Positions 26,401 through 35,774 of a stretch of DNA of 64,000 nt are shown here, one piece after another. The notes under the pieces were generated by a model. That model was not told where the DNA came from and made no database searches. It was given only the letters and a program-made list of their open reading frames with translations. Every line of letters starts with the position of its first letter. The stretch's first letter is position 1. This stretch comes from Yoonia ponticola. GTDB lineage: Bacteria > Pseudomonadota > Alphaproteobacteria > Rhodobacterales > Rhodobacteraceae. Location: contig NZ_JACIJM010000007.1 in the NCBI RefSeq assembly GCF_014199395.1, positions 62,001-126,000 of the forward strand, written 5' to 3'. The translations under genes were made by a program, and so were the position numbers.

Positions 26401-26814
26401 TTATTTCTTCAGCTGAACCAAGATTTCGGCAAGCAGTTCTTCTTGTGTTGGGCCAGCAGGTGCTGCTGGAGCCTCAACAGGCGCTGGGCCCTTTGCTTTG
26501 TTCACGGCTTTCACAAGCATGAACACGACGAACGCGATAATCAGGAAGTTGATGATTGCCATGATAAAGCGACCGTATGCGAACACCGCGCTGCCAGCTT
26601 CATCGGCTGCTGCGATTGTTGTGTAATCACCACCGCCCAAGTTCACGAACATGTTCGAGAAATCAACGCCGCCAGTGAACAGGCTGATGATTGGATTGAT
26701 CAGGTCGCCCACAAGCGATGTGACAATCGCCGTAAATGCTGCACCGATGATGATACCAACAGCCATGTCCATGACATTGCCTTTGGCGATAAAATCTTTG
26801 AATTCGTTGATCAT
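26401..26814 (-). CDS. mscL: large-conductance mechanosensitive channel
   Basis: 137-residue inner-membrane channel. N-terminal amphipathic helix ([19 protein letters not shown]), first transmembrane helix ([16 protein letters not shown]), periplasmic loop, second helix ([19 protein letters not shown]) and cytoplasmic C-terminal helix. It opens under high membrane tension to release solutes on osmotic downshock. The ATG at 26814 is used; four residues further upstream are not part of the family. Confidence 0.95.
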   Translation of the reverse strand: MINEFKDFIAKGNVMDMAVGIIIGAAFTAIVTSLVGDLINPIISLFTGGVDFSNMFVNLGGGDYTTIAAADEAGSAVFAYGRFIMAIINFLIIAFVVFMLVKAVNKAKGPAPVEAPAAPAGPTQEELLAEILVQLKK

Positions 26815-26971
26815 TGTAGTCCCCACATTTGAATCACAAGCGCGGCTGATCTAATGTCAATTGCGCGCTTGCGCACACCTGTAGAGTAAAAACACAATAA
26901 CGCTATGGGTTTTATTCAGGGGTGTTCCCCCTAAATGTAACAGATAGCGCAAATAAATAAGGACTTGTGTG

Positions 26972-27673
26972 ATGGCAGACCTCTCTGATTTTCCGATTAC
27001 GACCCGATGGACCCCGACCGACCCGAACGTGATCCAGCTGTTTTCGTTCCCGACGCCCAACGGTGTTAAGATTTCCATCGCACTAGAGGAAATGGGTCTG
27101 CGCTACGAGCCGCACTTGGTCACGCTTTCGGATACAGATGTCAGAAGTCCCGAGTTTTTGTCACTGAACCCGAACAACAAAATCCCTGCGATTATTGATC
27201 CCAATGGTCCAAACGGCCCGATTGGATTGTGGGAAAGCGGTGCGATTCTGCTGTATCTGGGCGAAAAATCCGGCAAGTTCATTGGATCGAATGCCGCCGA
27301 TAAGGCCGAGATTACCAAATGGCTGATGTTCCAGATGGGTGGACTTGGGCCGATGTTTGGTCAAATGGGTTTTTATTATAAATTCGCTGGCAAAGATATC
27401 GAAGACCCGCGGCCCCGTAACAAGTACCGTGATGAATCCAAACGCCTACTAGCGGTGCTGGATGGTGCGTTAGAGGGCAAAGACTGGATCGCGGGCGATT
27501 ATTCCATCGCGGATATGGCGATTGCACCTTGGCTGAATGCCTTGAGTTACTACGGCACACGGGACGCCGTTGAATTTGAAAAACTCAAAAACGTCCCGGT
27601 CTATTTGGACCGTTTCCTTGCGCGTCCAGCAGTTACACGCGGACTTAACATCCCGCCGCGCCCTGCTGCTTAG
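26972..27673 (+). CDS. glutathione S-transferase family protein, YfcG/YghU-like
   Basis: 233 residues: thioredoxin-like N-terminal domain (about 20-105) starting LFSFPTPNGVKISIALEEMG, with the glutathione-binding NNKIPAI and ESGAIL (Glu-Ser) segments, then the all-helical C-terminal domain with GDYSIADMAIAPW. Related proteins reduce disulfides with glutathione. The ATG at 26972 is preferred to the GTG one codon earlier. It overlaps the convergent YtoQ gene by 4 nt at its 3-prime end. Confidence 0.9.
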   Translation: MADLSDFPITTRWTPTDPNVIQLFSFPTPNGVKISIALEEMGLRYEPHLVTLSDTDVRSPEFLSLNPNNKIPAIIDPNGPNGPIGLWESGAILLYLGEKSGKFIGSNAADKAEITKWLMFQMGGLGPMFGQMGFYYKFAGKDIEDPRPRNKYRDESKRLLAVLDGALEGKDWIAGDYSIADMAIAPWLNALSYYGTRDAVEFEKLKNVPVYLDRFLARPAVTRGLNIPPRPAA

Positions 27674-28113
27674 GACGGTAGTTTGCCAGAGGCGACATAT
27701 TCCAGGATTTGAACAACCTGCTGCGGCGTTTCCACGACGGCAAGCGCCGCAGCATCAACTTCTTTCAACGCATGCTGGTGATCTGCGCCGTGCATCACGA
27801 TCAGCGATTTACCAAGCGCTGCAGCCATGCCTGCATCAAACGCCGCGTTCCACTGCTTGTATACCTCGCCAAAGCGGACAACAACGATGTCAGCGTTTTC
27901 AATGCCATGGCGGGTGCGGATCGCGTTCAGCTTAGAGCCTTTGTGATCGTGCCAAAACTTATTAGGCTCCGCGCCCATGATCGCCACACCACAATCATCG
28001 GATGCCGCGTGATCCGTTACAGGCGCCTCAAAGGTCATATCCAACGACCCAGCACCTGCGATAATTTCATCGCGCCAATCCGTATGAATTTCGCCTGACA
28101 AATAGACCTTCAT
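27670..28113 (-). CDS. YtoQ family protein
   Basis: 147 residues, starting MKVYLSGEIHTDWRDEI and containing FEAPVTDHAASDD, GAEPNKFWHD and FGEVYKQWNAAFDAG, all typical of YtoQ. The fold is like nucleoside 2-deoxyribosyltransferases, but the physiological reaction is not known. Confidence 0.88.
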   Translation of the reverse strand: MKVYLSGEIHTDWRDEIIAGAGSLDMTFEAPVTDHAASDDCGVAIMGAEPNKFWHDHKGSKLNAIRTRHGIENADIVVVRFGEVYKQWNAAFDAGMAAALGKSLIVMHGADHQHALKEVDAAALAVVETPQQVVQILEYVASGKLPS

Positions 28114-28127
28114 CGCAACATTCCTTG

Positions 28128-28183
28128 TTTCTTTGACTCTCTCTAAATCCCCGCCGGAGGCATCGATTTTTCTAGAAAAATCG
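28128..28183 (-). repeat. mosaic intergenic repeat, family 1, copy C
   Basis: Plus-strand order: TTTCTTTGACTCTCTCTAAA, TCCCCGCCGGAGGCAT, then CGATTTTTCTAGAAAAATCG (28164-28183). The palindrome directly abuts the pheT stop codon at 28184. It is nearly identical to the matching part of copy B. Confidence 0.78.
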
Positions 28184-30577
28184 TTAACCGCGCAAGGTTC
28201 CGCCCGTGGCTTTGGTTACTTTTTCCACGATCTTCGCGGCGACCGCTTCGATCTCTTTGTCTTTCAGGGTGGCCTCGACGGGTTGCAAACGCACCGTCAC
28301 AGCAAGCGATTTTTTGCCCTCGCCCAGCGAACCACCGATGAATTCGTCAAAGACGCGCACGTCGGTGATCAACGCTTTGTCAGCACCTGCGGCTGCGTTT
28401 ACCAAGGTTAACGCTTCGACTTCTGCATCGACGACGAAAGCAAAGTCGCGCTCTACCGCTTGCAAATCTGTCGACTTCAGCGCGGGGCGTGTCGCTGATT
28501 TTTTCTTCGGCACTGGCACGTCTTCTGGATAGATCACAAAGCCGACTGCCGGACCTTTGACGTTCATCTCGCGCAGGATTTTCGGGTGGATTTCACCAAA
28601 CACTCCCAGAACCTTTTTCGGCCCAAGGCAAATCCGACCGTGACGCCCCGGATGCCACCAGCCTTCGCCGCCACGCAAGATTTGCACTTTGGCGGGCGCA
28701 CCAATCGCGGACAGCACCGCTTCGGCGTCGGCTTTGGCGTCATAGACATCAACCTCACGGGATTCGCCCAACACGTCTTTTGGTCCGGTCCGCCCGATCA
28801 GGATGCCCGCAACCTGCAAGTGCTGTTCGCCCGGCTCGCCGCCTTGGAAGGCATGTCCGATCTCGAACAATGCCATGTCCGCGAAACCGCGTGCTTGGTT
28901 GCGTGCTGCTGCCCGTAACAGACCCGGCAAAAGACCGGGGCGCATGTGGGACATATCGCTGGAGATCGGGTTTTCGAGCATGGTCGCGTCGTCACCGCCG
29001 CCGAACAAGCTGGCCGCTTGTTTGTCGATGAACGCGTAGCTGATGCATTCGTTATATCCCAATGCCGCCGCTGTGCGCCGTGCTGCGGAAGATCGCATTT
29101 GCATCGGTGTCAGCACAGGTTTCGGCACGCCTGCGATACGCGGCAATGGTTTGCCTTGCAGTTTGGTCAGGGAGGCGATCCGTGCGACCTCTTCGACCAG
29201 ATCGGCTTCGCCTTGCACGTCGGGACGCCATGACGGCACATGCGCCATGTCGCCTTCGAGGCGGAAACCGAGGGCGGTCAAGGTCTGGCGCTGTGTGCTT
29301 TCGGGGATGTCCATGCCGACGAGCGAGATCACCCGTTTCGCGTCCAGTTTATAGGCCCGCGACACGTCTGGGACTGCGCCCGCAACGATCATTTGCGAGG
29401 CTTCGCCGCCAGCGTTATCGACGATCATGCGCACAGCATGCTCTAGCCCTTCGGGTGTGAAGGACGGGTCGATGCCGCGCTCGAAGCGGTAGCGCGCGTC
29501 GGAATTAATCTTGAGCGCACGGCCCGCGTAGGCGATTTGCACCGGATCCCAATAGGCGGATTCGACGATCACATTGGTCGTCTCGGCCGTGCAGCCTGTG
29601 TCGAGACCGCCCATAATGCCAGCGATGCTTTGCACGCCGTTATCGTCGGAAATAACCATCTGGCCCGCTTGCAGCGTGTATTCTTTGTCATCCAGTGCTG
29701 TCAGCGTTTCACCGCCAGCCGCACGATGGACCTTCAAATTTCCGGCCACTTTATCCGCGTCAAAGACGTGCAAGGGGCGGTTCAGATCGTGGGTGAAAAA
29801 GTTCGTCACATCGACAAGGAAGGAAATCGGACGCAAGCCAATCGCCCGCAGCAGGTCTTGCAACCATGCTGGCGACGGGCCGTTTTTCACGCCTTTGATC
29901 AGGCGGCCTGTGAACACAGGACAGCCGTCGCGCGTGTCGTCGTCGATGGAAATGGACAGGTCAGTGTCAAACGCGGCAGGGATGACTTCAACCTCGCGCG
30001 GTTTCATTTTGCCCAAGCCACGCGCCGCCAAATCACGCGCGATGCCACGCACGCCTAGCGCGTCCGGGCGGTTAGGCGTGATCGCGATTTCGATCACTGG
30101 GTCAACTTTGGACGGGTCATGCGCAGCCAACCAATCGGTGTAGGTCTGGCCCACGTCGCCCGATGGCAGTTCGATGATGCCGTCGTGCTCTTCGGACAGT
30201 TCCATCTCTTTTTCGGAACACATCATGCCGAAGCTTTCAACGCCCCGAATTTTGCCAACGCCGATGGTGATATCAAGACCCGGCACATAGGTGCCTGGCG
30301 ATGCGATGACGACGGTGATGCCTTCACGTGCGTTGGGTGCGCCGCAGATGATTTGCGTTGGCCCGTTCTTGGTGGCTACCTGACAGATTTTCAGCTTGTC
30401 CGCATCGGGATGTTTTTCCGCGCTTTCGACGTAGCCGATTGTGAAGGCTGACAGCTTTTCGATGGGGTTTTCGATGCCTTCGACCTCTAGGCCGAGGTCG
30501 GTCAACGCCTCTGCGATGTCCGCTACAGAAGCGTCAGTGTCGAGGTGTGATTTCAGCCATGAGAGCGTGAATTTCAT
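28184..30577 (-). CDS. pheT: phenylalanine-tRNA ligase beta subunit
   Basis: 797 residues, full length. N-terminal EMAP/tRNA-binding-like domain (about 40-150, with YVESAEKHPDADKLKICQV), B3/B4 editing domains, B5, the catalytic-like core and the C-terminal ferredoxin-fold anticodon-binding domain (FDEFIGGSLGEGKKSLAVTVR). Forms an alpha2-beta2 enzyme with PheS to charge tRNA-Phe. In this genome pheS and pheT are separated by two small genes. Confidence 0.96.
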   Translation of the reverse strand: MKFTLSWLKSHLDTDASVADIAEALTDLGLEVEGIENPIEKLSAFTIGYVESAEKHPDADKLKICQVATKNGPTQIICGAPNAREGITVVIASPGTYVPGLDITIGVGKIRGVESFGMMCSEKEMELSEEHDGIIELPSGDVGQTYTDWLAAHDPSKVDPVIEIAITPNRPDALGVRGIARDLAARGLGKMKPREVEVIPAAFDTDLSISIDDDTRDGCPVFTGRLIKGVKNGPSPAWLQDLLRAIGLRPISFLVDVTNFFTHDLNRPLHVFDADKVAGNLKVHRAAGGETLTALDDKEYTLQAGQMVISDDNGVQSIAGIMGGLDTGCTAETTNVIVESAYWDPVQIAYAGRALKINSDARYRFERGIDPSFTPEGLEHAVRMIVDNAGGEASQMIVAGAVPDVSRAYKLDAKRVISLVGMDIPESTQRQTLTALGFRLEGDMAHVPSWRPDVQGEADLVEEVARIASLTKLQGKPLPRIAGVPKPVLTPMQMRSSAARRTAAALGYNECISYAFIDKQAASLFGGGDDATMLENPISSDMSHMRPGLLPGLLRAAARNQARGFADMALFEIGHAFQGGEPGEQHLQVAGILIGRTGPKDVLGESREVDVYDAKADAEAVLSAIGAPAKVQILRGGEGWWHPGRHGRICLGPKKVLGVFGEIHPKILREMNVKGPAVGFVIYPEDVPVPKKKSATRPALKSTDLQAVERDFAFVVDAEVEALTLVNAAAGADKALITDVRVFDEFIGGSLGEGKKSLAVTVRLQPVEATLKDKEIEAVAAKIVEKVTKATGGTLRG

Positions 30578-30658
30578 AAGGGTCGTCCGTGCATCAGGTG
30601 TGTTGCATTTGTCCTAACCCAAAGCCGCGCGAGGGGGAAGTGCGGGAGCCTGCGGCGC

Positions 30659-30686
30659 GAGTTGTTTTGGGCGAAATGAAGGGGGG
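30659..30686 (-). repeat. intergenic repeat, family 2, copy 2
   Basis: The plus-strand parts GAGTTGTTTTGGG and CGAAATGAAGGG repeat the element at 1837-1877. It directly abuts the stop codon of the ASCH gene (30687-30689). The 30.58-30.66 kb part of the gap has no other recognised feature. Confidence 0.6.
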
Positions 30687-31112
30687 CTACAGCGCCCGAC
30701 CATCGAGGTCTTCGACGAGTTCGAATTCCTCGAAAATCAAAAGCATTTCGGGGTCGTAGCCGCCGTTGCGTTTGAAGAATGCTTTGTGGTCTTTGCGCCA
30801 GCCGACGAGGGCGTCGTTTTCGCCTTCTTTCAGGGCGAGTTCTTCTGGGACGTCGCAGAACCGGATTTCGTGGACGGCTGTGGTGCGGATCACGAGGGCG
30901 GGTGTGCCGTCCCAGTTGGCCGCGATGTCGCAGCGTCCGACGACAGGCATGGCCTCTGGTTCGTCAGCAAAGTCACTGGCCGCGCCACAGGTCGCGGTTT
31001 TACGGCCCTTGCGGACAAGCTGGATCAGGCGTTCGCACATTTCAGCGGAGTCGCCGAATTGGAAGGTGCCAGCGCCGGGGTATGTGTTTTGGAGTTCTTC
31101 GGTTTCAGCCAT
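30687..31112 (-). CDS. ASCH domain-containing protein
   Basis: 141 residues. Contains the ASCH-type core: FGDSAEMCERLIQLVRKGRKTATC near the N terminus, then VGRCDIAANWDGTPALVIRTT, and a C-terminal GWRKDHKAFF segment. ASCH domains have a PUA-like fold and are thought to bind RNA or process modified nucleosides. No precise role. It sits between pheS and pheT in the same orientation. Confidence 0.88.
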   Translation of the reverse strand: MAETEELQNTYPGAGTFQFGDSAEMCERLIQLVRKGRKTATCGAASDFADEPEAMPVVGRCDIAANWDGTPALVIRTTAVHEIRFCDVPEELALKEGENDALVGWRKDHKAFFKRNGGYDPEMLLIFEEFELVEDLDGRAL

Positions 31113-31207
31113 TAGGGACGTCCTTTGGATGCGAGACAGGAGGGCCGCGCACGGACCTCGGGGAGGTTATCGGAAGCGCGATTTTCTTGATAATATATTG
31201 AACGGGT

Positions 31208-31273
31208 GCAATTGGCGAGGCGTTGCGTAAAGCGCCCCCCATGGGGGAGGTCCGGGCGCTGCCCGGCGGGAGA
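31208..31273 (-). repeat. palindrome-rich intergenic element, family 3
   Basis: Holds CCCCCATGGGGG (31236-31247) and CCGGGC/GCCCGG (31252-31257/31261-31266), after GCAATTGGCGAGGCGTTGCG. It ends at the stop codon of the small membrane gene (31274). The layout matches the repeats at other stop codons, though this window holds only one copy; I recall similar sequences in other Rhodobacteraceae. Confidence 0.5.
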
Positions 31274-31582
31274 TCAGATTGTCTTTATAGACTCTAAAAC
31301 GTCCAATTCCCGCATTTCGATTTCAAATAGTTTTCTTTGTTGTTTTTTAATGTAGGCCCAACGCGCAGCAGCTACGATCAGAACAACAATACCGGCGCTG
31401 TTACCAACGTGCGAATCGGGAAAGAACATCAACAAAAGTATGGGGATCAAAGCAAATCCACCGGCTTTCATTCCCTCTTCTTCAGCGGAAACATTTTCGA
31501 ACTTAGCTAAATCAGGTCGAAGCTCCTTGGCCCTGATCTTTGCCAATTTCATATTATTTGCAGTTACTTTGAAGTCACTCAC
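31274..31582 (-). CDS. small membrane protein of unknown function
   Basis: 102 residues starting at a GTG that overlaps the pheS stop (GTGA). A charged N-terminal part (about 1-38) is followed by two hydrophobic segments (about 40-75: [11 protein letters not shown] and [14 protein letters not shown]) and a charged tail. Its GC content looks lower than its neighbours. I do not recognise a family. Translation would be coupled to pheS. Confidence 0.7.
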   Translation of the reverse strand: MSDFKVTANNMKLAKIRAKELRPDLAKFENVSAEEEGMKAGGFALIPILLLMFFPDSHVGNSAGIVVLIVAAARWAYIKKQQRKLFEIEMRELDVLESIKTI

Positions 31583-32652
31583 CTACTCAAACCACCATCC
31601 AATGTTGGTACGTCAAGCGATCTAAATCCGTAGTGCCGCAGCCAACGCAGGTCGCTGTCAAAGAACGCGCGCAGGTCGGGGATGCCGTATTTGAGCATGG
31701 CGATGCGGTCGATGCCGACGCCGAAGGCGAAGCCTTGGTAGACGGATGGATCGACGCCTGCTGCTGTCAGCACTTTGGGGTGCACCATGCCTGAGCCGAG
31801 AATTTCGAGCCAGTCGTCGCCTTCACCGACTTTCAGCGTGCCGCCTTCCCATGAACAGCGGATGTCGACCTCGGCTGAGGGTTCCGTGAACGGGAAGTGG
31901 CTGGCGCGGAAACGGAGTTCGACGTCGTCAACTTCAAAGAACGCCTTAACGAATTCTTCAAGAACCCACTTTAGGTTCGCCATTGAAATGTCTTTGTCGA
32001 TGGCGAGGCCTTCGACTTGGTTAAACATAGGCGTGTGCGTTTGGTCGTAGTCGGCGCGGTAGACGCGGCCCGGACAGATGATGCGGATCGGTGCGCCGTT
32101 TGCTTCGAGGGACCGGATTTGCACGGGCGATGTGTGTGTGCGCAGAACGTGCGGCGGGCGGTTGTCGCCTTCGGCGCGGTGCGTGTAGAACGTGTCCATC
32201 TCGGCCCGTGCAGGATGGTGGCCGGGGATGTTCAGCGCGTCAAAGTTGTACCAGTCGGATTCGATCTGGGGGCCTTCAGCGACGGCAAAGCCCATGTCAG
32301 CGAAAATTGCGGTAACTTCGTCGGTGACTTGGGAAATCGGGTGGATCGTGCCAGCCGGACGATTGCGCGAGGGCAGCGTCACGTCGAGCCATTCGGACCG
32401 CAGGCGTTCATCGAGCGCTGCATCTTGCAGGCCGGATTTTTTCGCGACCAAGGCGCTGTTGATCTCGTCTTTCAGCGCATTCAACGCAGGGCCCGCTGTT
32501 TTGCGTTCCTCTGGCGTCATTTTGCCCAGTTCGCGCATCTGCAAAGAAATCTCGCCCTTTTTGCCAAGCGCCTGCACGCGCAGGTCTTCGAGAGAGTTTT
32601 CGTCGCCAGCATCGGCAATCAGGGTCAGGTATTTGGATTTGAGATCGTCCAT
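31579..32652 (-). CDS. pheS: phenylalanine-tRNA ligase alpha subunit
   Basis: 357 residues. An N-terminal coiled coil (about 1-90) binds tRNA; the class II aaRS core follows with motif 2 FKxxE-like [20 protein letters not shown] and motif 3 [17 protein letters not shown] (about 315-331). Pairs with PheT. It begins about 150 bp after rplT, beyond a terminator. Confidence 0.96.
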   Translation of the reverse strand: MDDLKSKYLTLIADAGDENSLEDLRVQALGKKGEISLQMRELGKMTPEERKTAGPALNALKDEINSALVAKKSGLQDAALDERLRSEWLDVTLPSRNRPAGTIHPISQVTDEVTAIFADMGFAVAEGPQIESDWYNFDALNIPGHHPARAEMDTFYTHRAEGDNRPPHVLRTHTSPVQIRSLEANGAPIRIICPGRVYRADYDQTHTPMFNQVEGLAIDKDISMANLKWVLEEFVKAFFEVDDVELRFRASHFPFTEPSAEVDIRCSWEGGTLKVGEGDDWLEILGSGMVHPKVLTAAGVDPSVYQGFAFGVGIDRIAMLKYGIPDLRAFFDSDLRWLRHYGFRSLDVPTLDGGLSR

Positions 32653-32757
32653 GGCGCGCCTCTTGAATGGGTTGATGCGGTGTTAGTGAATGGGGGGCGC
32701 GGTTGCAAGCATTGGTCTGGCAGGGTCGCGGGTCCGCATAGCGCTGTTACGAACGCA

Positions 32758-32785
32758 AAAGGGCCGCCCCAATGGACGGCCCTTT
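32758..32785 (-). terminator. terminator after rplT
   Basis: AAAGGGCCG (32758-32766) and CGGCCCTTT (32777-32785), with a T-run on the minus strand. It ends the rpmI-rplT transcript before pheS. Confidence 0.8.
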
Positions 32786-32807
32786 CGTATTCTAAACGAC
32801 GAGAGGC

Positions 32808-33170
32808 TTAAGCAGCCAATGCGTCTTTTGCTTTGCCGACGATTGTCGCAAATGCATCTGGTTCGTTGACTGCCAAGTCAGCCAGAACCTTGCGGTCGAC
32901 TTCGATGCCAGCCAGAACGAGGCCATTGATGAACTTGGAATAGTTCAGTGTTTCGTCGATTGACCGTACACCAGCGTTGATCCGTTGGATCCACAACGCG
33001 CGGAAATTCCGCTTGCGGTTGTGCCGGTCGCGAGTAGCGTACTGGTTTGCTTTTTCGACGGCCTGTTTCGCGACTTTGAAAGTCTTGGAACGACGGTCAT
33101 AATAACCTTTGGCAGCGTCGAGAACTTTTTTGTGACGACGATGTGTGACTGTACCACCTTTAACGCGCAT
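32808..33170 (-). CDS. rplT: 50S ribosomal protein L20
   Basis: 120 residues, typical length; begins [22 protein letters not shown] and has [29 protein letters not shown]. Binds 23S rRNA early in 50S assembly. Follows rpmI by 18 bp. infC, the usual upstream partner, is not in this stretch. Confidence 0.97.
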   Translation of the reverse strand: MRVKGGTVTHRRHKKVLDAAKGYYDRRSKTFKVAKQAVEKANQYATRDRHNRKRNFRALWIQRINAGVRSIDETLNYSKFINGLVLAGIEVDRKVLADLAVNEPDAFATIVGKAKDALAA

Positions 33171-33188
33171 ATCTCAATTCCCTCTAAA

Positions 33189-33389
33189 TTAACGTGCGTA
33201 AGGCATCATTGATTTAACGATACCTTCATCAGCTTTGCTCAATGTGGTTGTGCCACGAGCGTTACGAAGGAACTTGTTTGAGCGTTTGATCATGCCGTGT
33301 TGCTTGCCCGCTTGGGCTGCTACGACACGGCCAGATGCCGTCGTCTTGAACCGCTTTTTGCAGCTCGATTTTGTCTTCATCTTAGGCAT
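33189..33389 (-). CDS. rpmI: 50S ribosomal protein L35
   Basis: 66 residues starting [15 protein letters not shown], highly basic with [19 protein letters not shown]. The ATG at 33389 follows GAGGAGACGG and is chosen over the long upstream extension. First gene of the pair with rplT. Confidence 0.97.
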   Translation of the reverse strand: MPKMKTKSSCKKRFKTTASGRVVAAQAGKQHGMIKRSNKFLRNARGTTTLSKADEGIVKSMMPYAR

Positions 33390-33488
33390 TTCCGTCTCCT
33401 CTTGAGTTCGGTGAACGCACGACTCGGCATGCCAGATAGGCCGGTCGCACGGGTGGAAGCGCTTCATTAGGTCTGGGAGGCGCGAAAA

Positions 33489-33524
33489 GCAAGCGTTAAG
33501 TGGGCAAAACCGACCCGCGCTTGC
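33489..33524 (-). terminator. terminator after the small membrane gene at 33528
   Basis: On the minus strand GCAAGCG (33524-33518) pairs with CGCTTGC (33495-33489), followed by TTTT. The inner 22 nt also has GGGTCGGTTTTGCCC. Confidence 0.5.
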
Positions 33525-33527
33525 GAT

Positions 33528-33752
33528 TTAGTTGATGATCTTGCCGACCACACTGACGAAGACGTCCGGCAAAGTTTCAAAATTATACGCACCGGGCTTT
33601 GTGTTGACCGCGTATCCGATCATCAAAGCACCGATCAGGACCACAATCGCCGACACGCGCGGTGATCTACTGTCCGAAAAGGCGGACACAATCGCAGGAA
33701 TGGACAGCACGGTGATCACAACGCCCACCACAAATATAACGTCTGAATCCAT
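33528..33752 (-). CDS. small membrane protein of unknown function
   Basis: 74 residues with two hydrophobic helices (about 4-24 and 33-52) and a short polar C terminus ending VSVVGKIIN. No family recognised with certainty. It lies 34 bp after the pyk stop, same strand, and may be co-transcribed. Followed by a hairpin. Confidence 0.7.
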   Translation of the reverse strand: MDSDVIFVVGVVITVLSIPAIVSAFSDSRSPRVSAIVVLIGALMIGYAVNTKPGAYNFETLPDVFVSVVGKIIN

Positions 33753-33786
33753 GCCTTTACCCCTGCGATTGTACGCTTAGGGCAGC

Positions 33787-35235
33787 TTAATCCGCATCAG
33801 ATGCGAAAATCAACTTTTCTGAACAAGGTGCAACCCGCAGGATGTTCGTGGTGCCAGGTGTGTTGAACGGCACACCCGCAGTCACGACGACCATATCGCT
33901 CTCGTCGGCCAGATCTTCGGATTTGGCAGCACGCACAGCGGCGATCACGGCTTCTTTAAACCGCGTCACATTGCCTGTGACCACGCAGTTGGTGCCCCAT
34001 GTCAGGCAAAGGCGGCGCGCGATTTCAATGGCGCTGGTCATCGCAACGATCGGCACGCGCGGACGTTCGCGGGCAACCAGAGCAGCAGTTGTGCCGGATT
34101 GCGTGAAGCAGCAGATCGCTTTGACGTCCGTTGTTTCCGCGATTTCACGGGCAGCGGACACGATACCGTCGGCGACTGTTTTGCCGCTGGTTCTGCGTGT
34201 TGCCTCGATAACGTCAGTGTAGGCTGGGTCTGCTTCGACTTCGGCTGCGACATTGCTCATCGTGGTGACGGCCTCAACGGGGTAAGACCCTGCTGCGGAT
34301 TCAGCGGACAACATGATCGCATCGGTGCCTTCGTAGATCGCAGTTGCGACATCGGACACTTCGGCACGTGTTGGCATTGGCGAATCGATCATTGATTCGA
34401 GCATCTGTGTCGCCACGATGACCGGTTTCGCCGCTGCACGGCATTCACGGATCAAGCGTTTCTGGATTGGCGGTACGTTTTGCACAGGCAGCTCGACACC
34501 CAAATCGCCACGCGCAACCATGATACCGTCGGAGACCGCGAGGATCTCGTCAAAGGCTTTGACCGCGTTTGGTTTCTCGATTTTGGACAGGATCGCAGCG
34601 CGACCATTGCACAGTTTACGCGCCTCTTCGACGTCAGCAGCACGTTGCACGAATGACAGCGCCAACCAGTCCACACCCAGTTCGCAAACGAATTCGAGGT
34701 CTTTCAAATCTTTCGGTGACAAGGCCGCCAAAGGCAGCGTCACATCAGGCACGTTCACGCCTTTGCGGTTGGAAATCACGCCACCGACGATGACTTCGCA
34801 ATTGGCAAATTTCGCACCGCAGTCTTTGACCCGAAGCTTGATTTTACCATCGTTTACAAGCAGATGCGCACCTGGCTCAAGCGCGTCGAAAATCTCGGTG
34901 TGCGGCAGTTGAACGCGGTTCACGTCGCCCGGCTCGTCACTGAGGTCGAGACGGAAATCAGCGCCCGGAATAAGGTCAACGCCTTCGTCATTCGCGAAAA
35001 CACCAACCCGCAGTTTCGGTCCCTGAAGGTCGGCAAGAATGCCAATCGGGCTATTCAGGTCTTTTTCGACCTGACGGATGATCTCGTGGCGGACTTTGAT
35101 TTCAGCGTGATCGCCATGAGACATGTTCAGGCGGAACACATCAGCGCCCGCTTCGACAAGCTTGCGGATCATCGCGTAGTCATTGGACGCTGGCCCCAAA
35201 GTAGCTACGATTTTGACATTACGGTGACGTCTCAT
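33787..35235 (-). CDS. pyk: pyruvate kinase
   Basis: 482 residues. Converts phosphoenolpyruvate and ADP to pyruvate and ATP. Motifs: KIVATLGPAS, FRLNMSHGDH, ADLQGPKLRVG (active site), ILSKIEKPNAV (catalytic Lys and Glu), GIMVARGDLGVELP and ATQMLESM. C-terminal domain complete. About 230 bp precede it before the divergent DUF1244 gene. Confidence 0.96.
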   Translation of the reverse strand: MRRHRNVKIVATLGPASNDYAMIRKLVEAGADVFRLNMSHGDHAEIKVRHEIIRQVEKDLNSPIGILADLQGPKLRVGVFANDEGVDLIPGADFRLDLSDEPGDVNRVQLPHTEIFDALEPGAHLLVNDGKIKLRVKDCGAKFANCEVIVGGVISNRKGVNVPDVTLPLAALSPKDLKDLEFVCELGVDWLALSFVQRAADVEEARKLCNGRAAILSKIEKPNAVKAFDEILAVSDGIMVARGDLGVELPVQNVPPIQKRLIRECRAAAKPVIVATQMLESMIDSPMPTRAEVSDVATAIYEGTDAIMLSAESAAGSYPVEAVTTMSNVAAEVEADPAYTDVIEATRRTSGKTVADGIVSAAREIAETTDVKAICCFTQSGTTAALVARERPRVPIVAMTSAIEIARRLCLTWGTNCVVTGNVTRFKEAVIAAVRAAKSEDLADESDMVVVTAGVPFNTPGTTNILRVAPCSEKLIFASDAD

Positions 35236-35468
35236 ACAGGTGATCCTTATGCTTCAACTATGCTGGCGTTAGCGTTAACACCGGTTGCATCCCTTATTAC
35301 GCAAAACCCCCGACGTCACAACTGTACTGCATCGCAATTTGATGAAACCTGTATGACTGTTATCGGCCCATCACACTGGTCAATCGGCCGTGATCGGGCT
35401 GGTCTACCCTTGTAGGTGCCGGAAATTACACCAATATTGAGCAAAATCAGCCTTTGGAAGGGATCACC

Positions 35469-35768
35469 ATGGACGACCAAACCCGTATCGAAATCGAAGC
35501 CGCAGCATTTCGCCGTCTGCAACAGCATCTGCTGACAGACCGCCCCGATGCCCAAAACATCGACATGATGAACCTTGCGGGATTCTGTCGCAACTGCCTG
35601 AGTCGCTGGTATCAAGAGGCAGCAAACGAGCGCGGCATCGAGATGGACAAAGAGGCAGGCCGCGAGGCGTTTTACGGGATGCCCTTCGCCGAGTGGCGTG
35701 AAAAACACCAGACCGAGGCGACAGACGCCGCCAAGGCTGCATTTTCAGAGAGCCACCCGACGACGTAA
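35469..35768 (+). CDS. DUF1244 domain protein
   Basis: 99-residue soluble protein. The block NLAGFCRNCLSRWY followed by MDKEAGREAFYGMPFAEW is the DUF1244 signature; the pair of cysteines (FCRNC) is conserved. Function not known. The ATG at 35469 follows GGAAGGGAT. It ends 6 bp before the convergent aminotransferase gene. Confidence 0.88.
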   Translation: MDDQTRIEIEAAAFRRLQQHLLTDRPDAQNIDMMNLAGFCRNCLSRWYQEAANERGIEMDKEAGREAFYGMPFAEWREKHQTEATDAAKAAFSESHPTT

Positions 35769-35774
35769 TCGGAG

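Noticed and set aside
32017-32811. 264-residue plus-strand ORF
   Set aside because: Antisense to pheS and the following gap; no motif.
35275-35294. ACCGGTTGCA half-match to the LacI operator upstream of pyk
   Set aside because: Only the right half fits (CCGGTTGCA); the left half is TTAACA instead of TTTGCA, so it is not symmetrical enough to claim.
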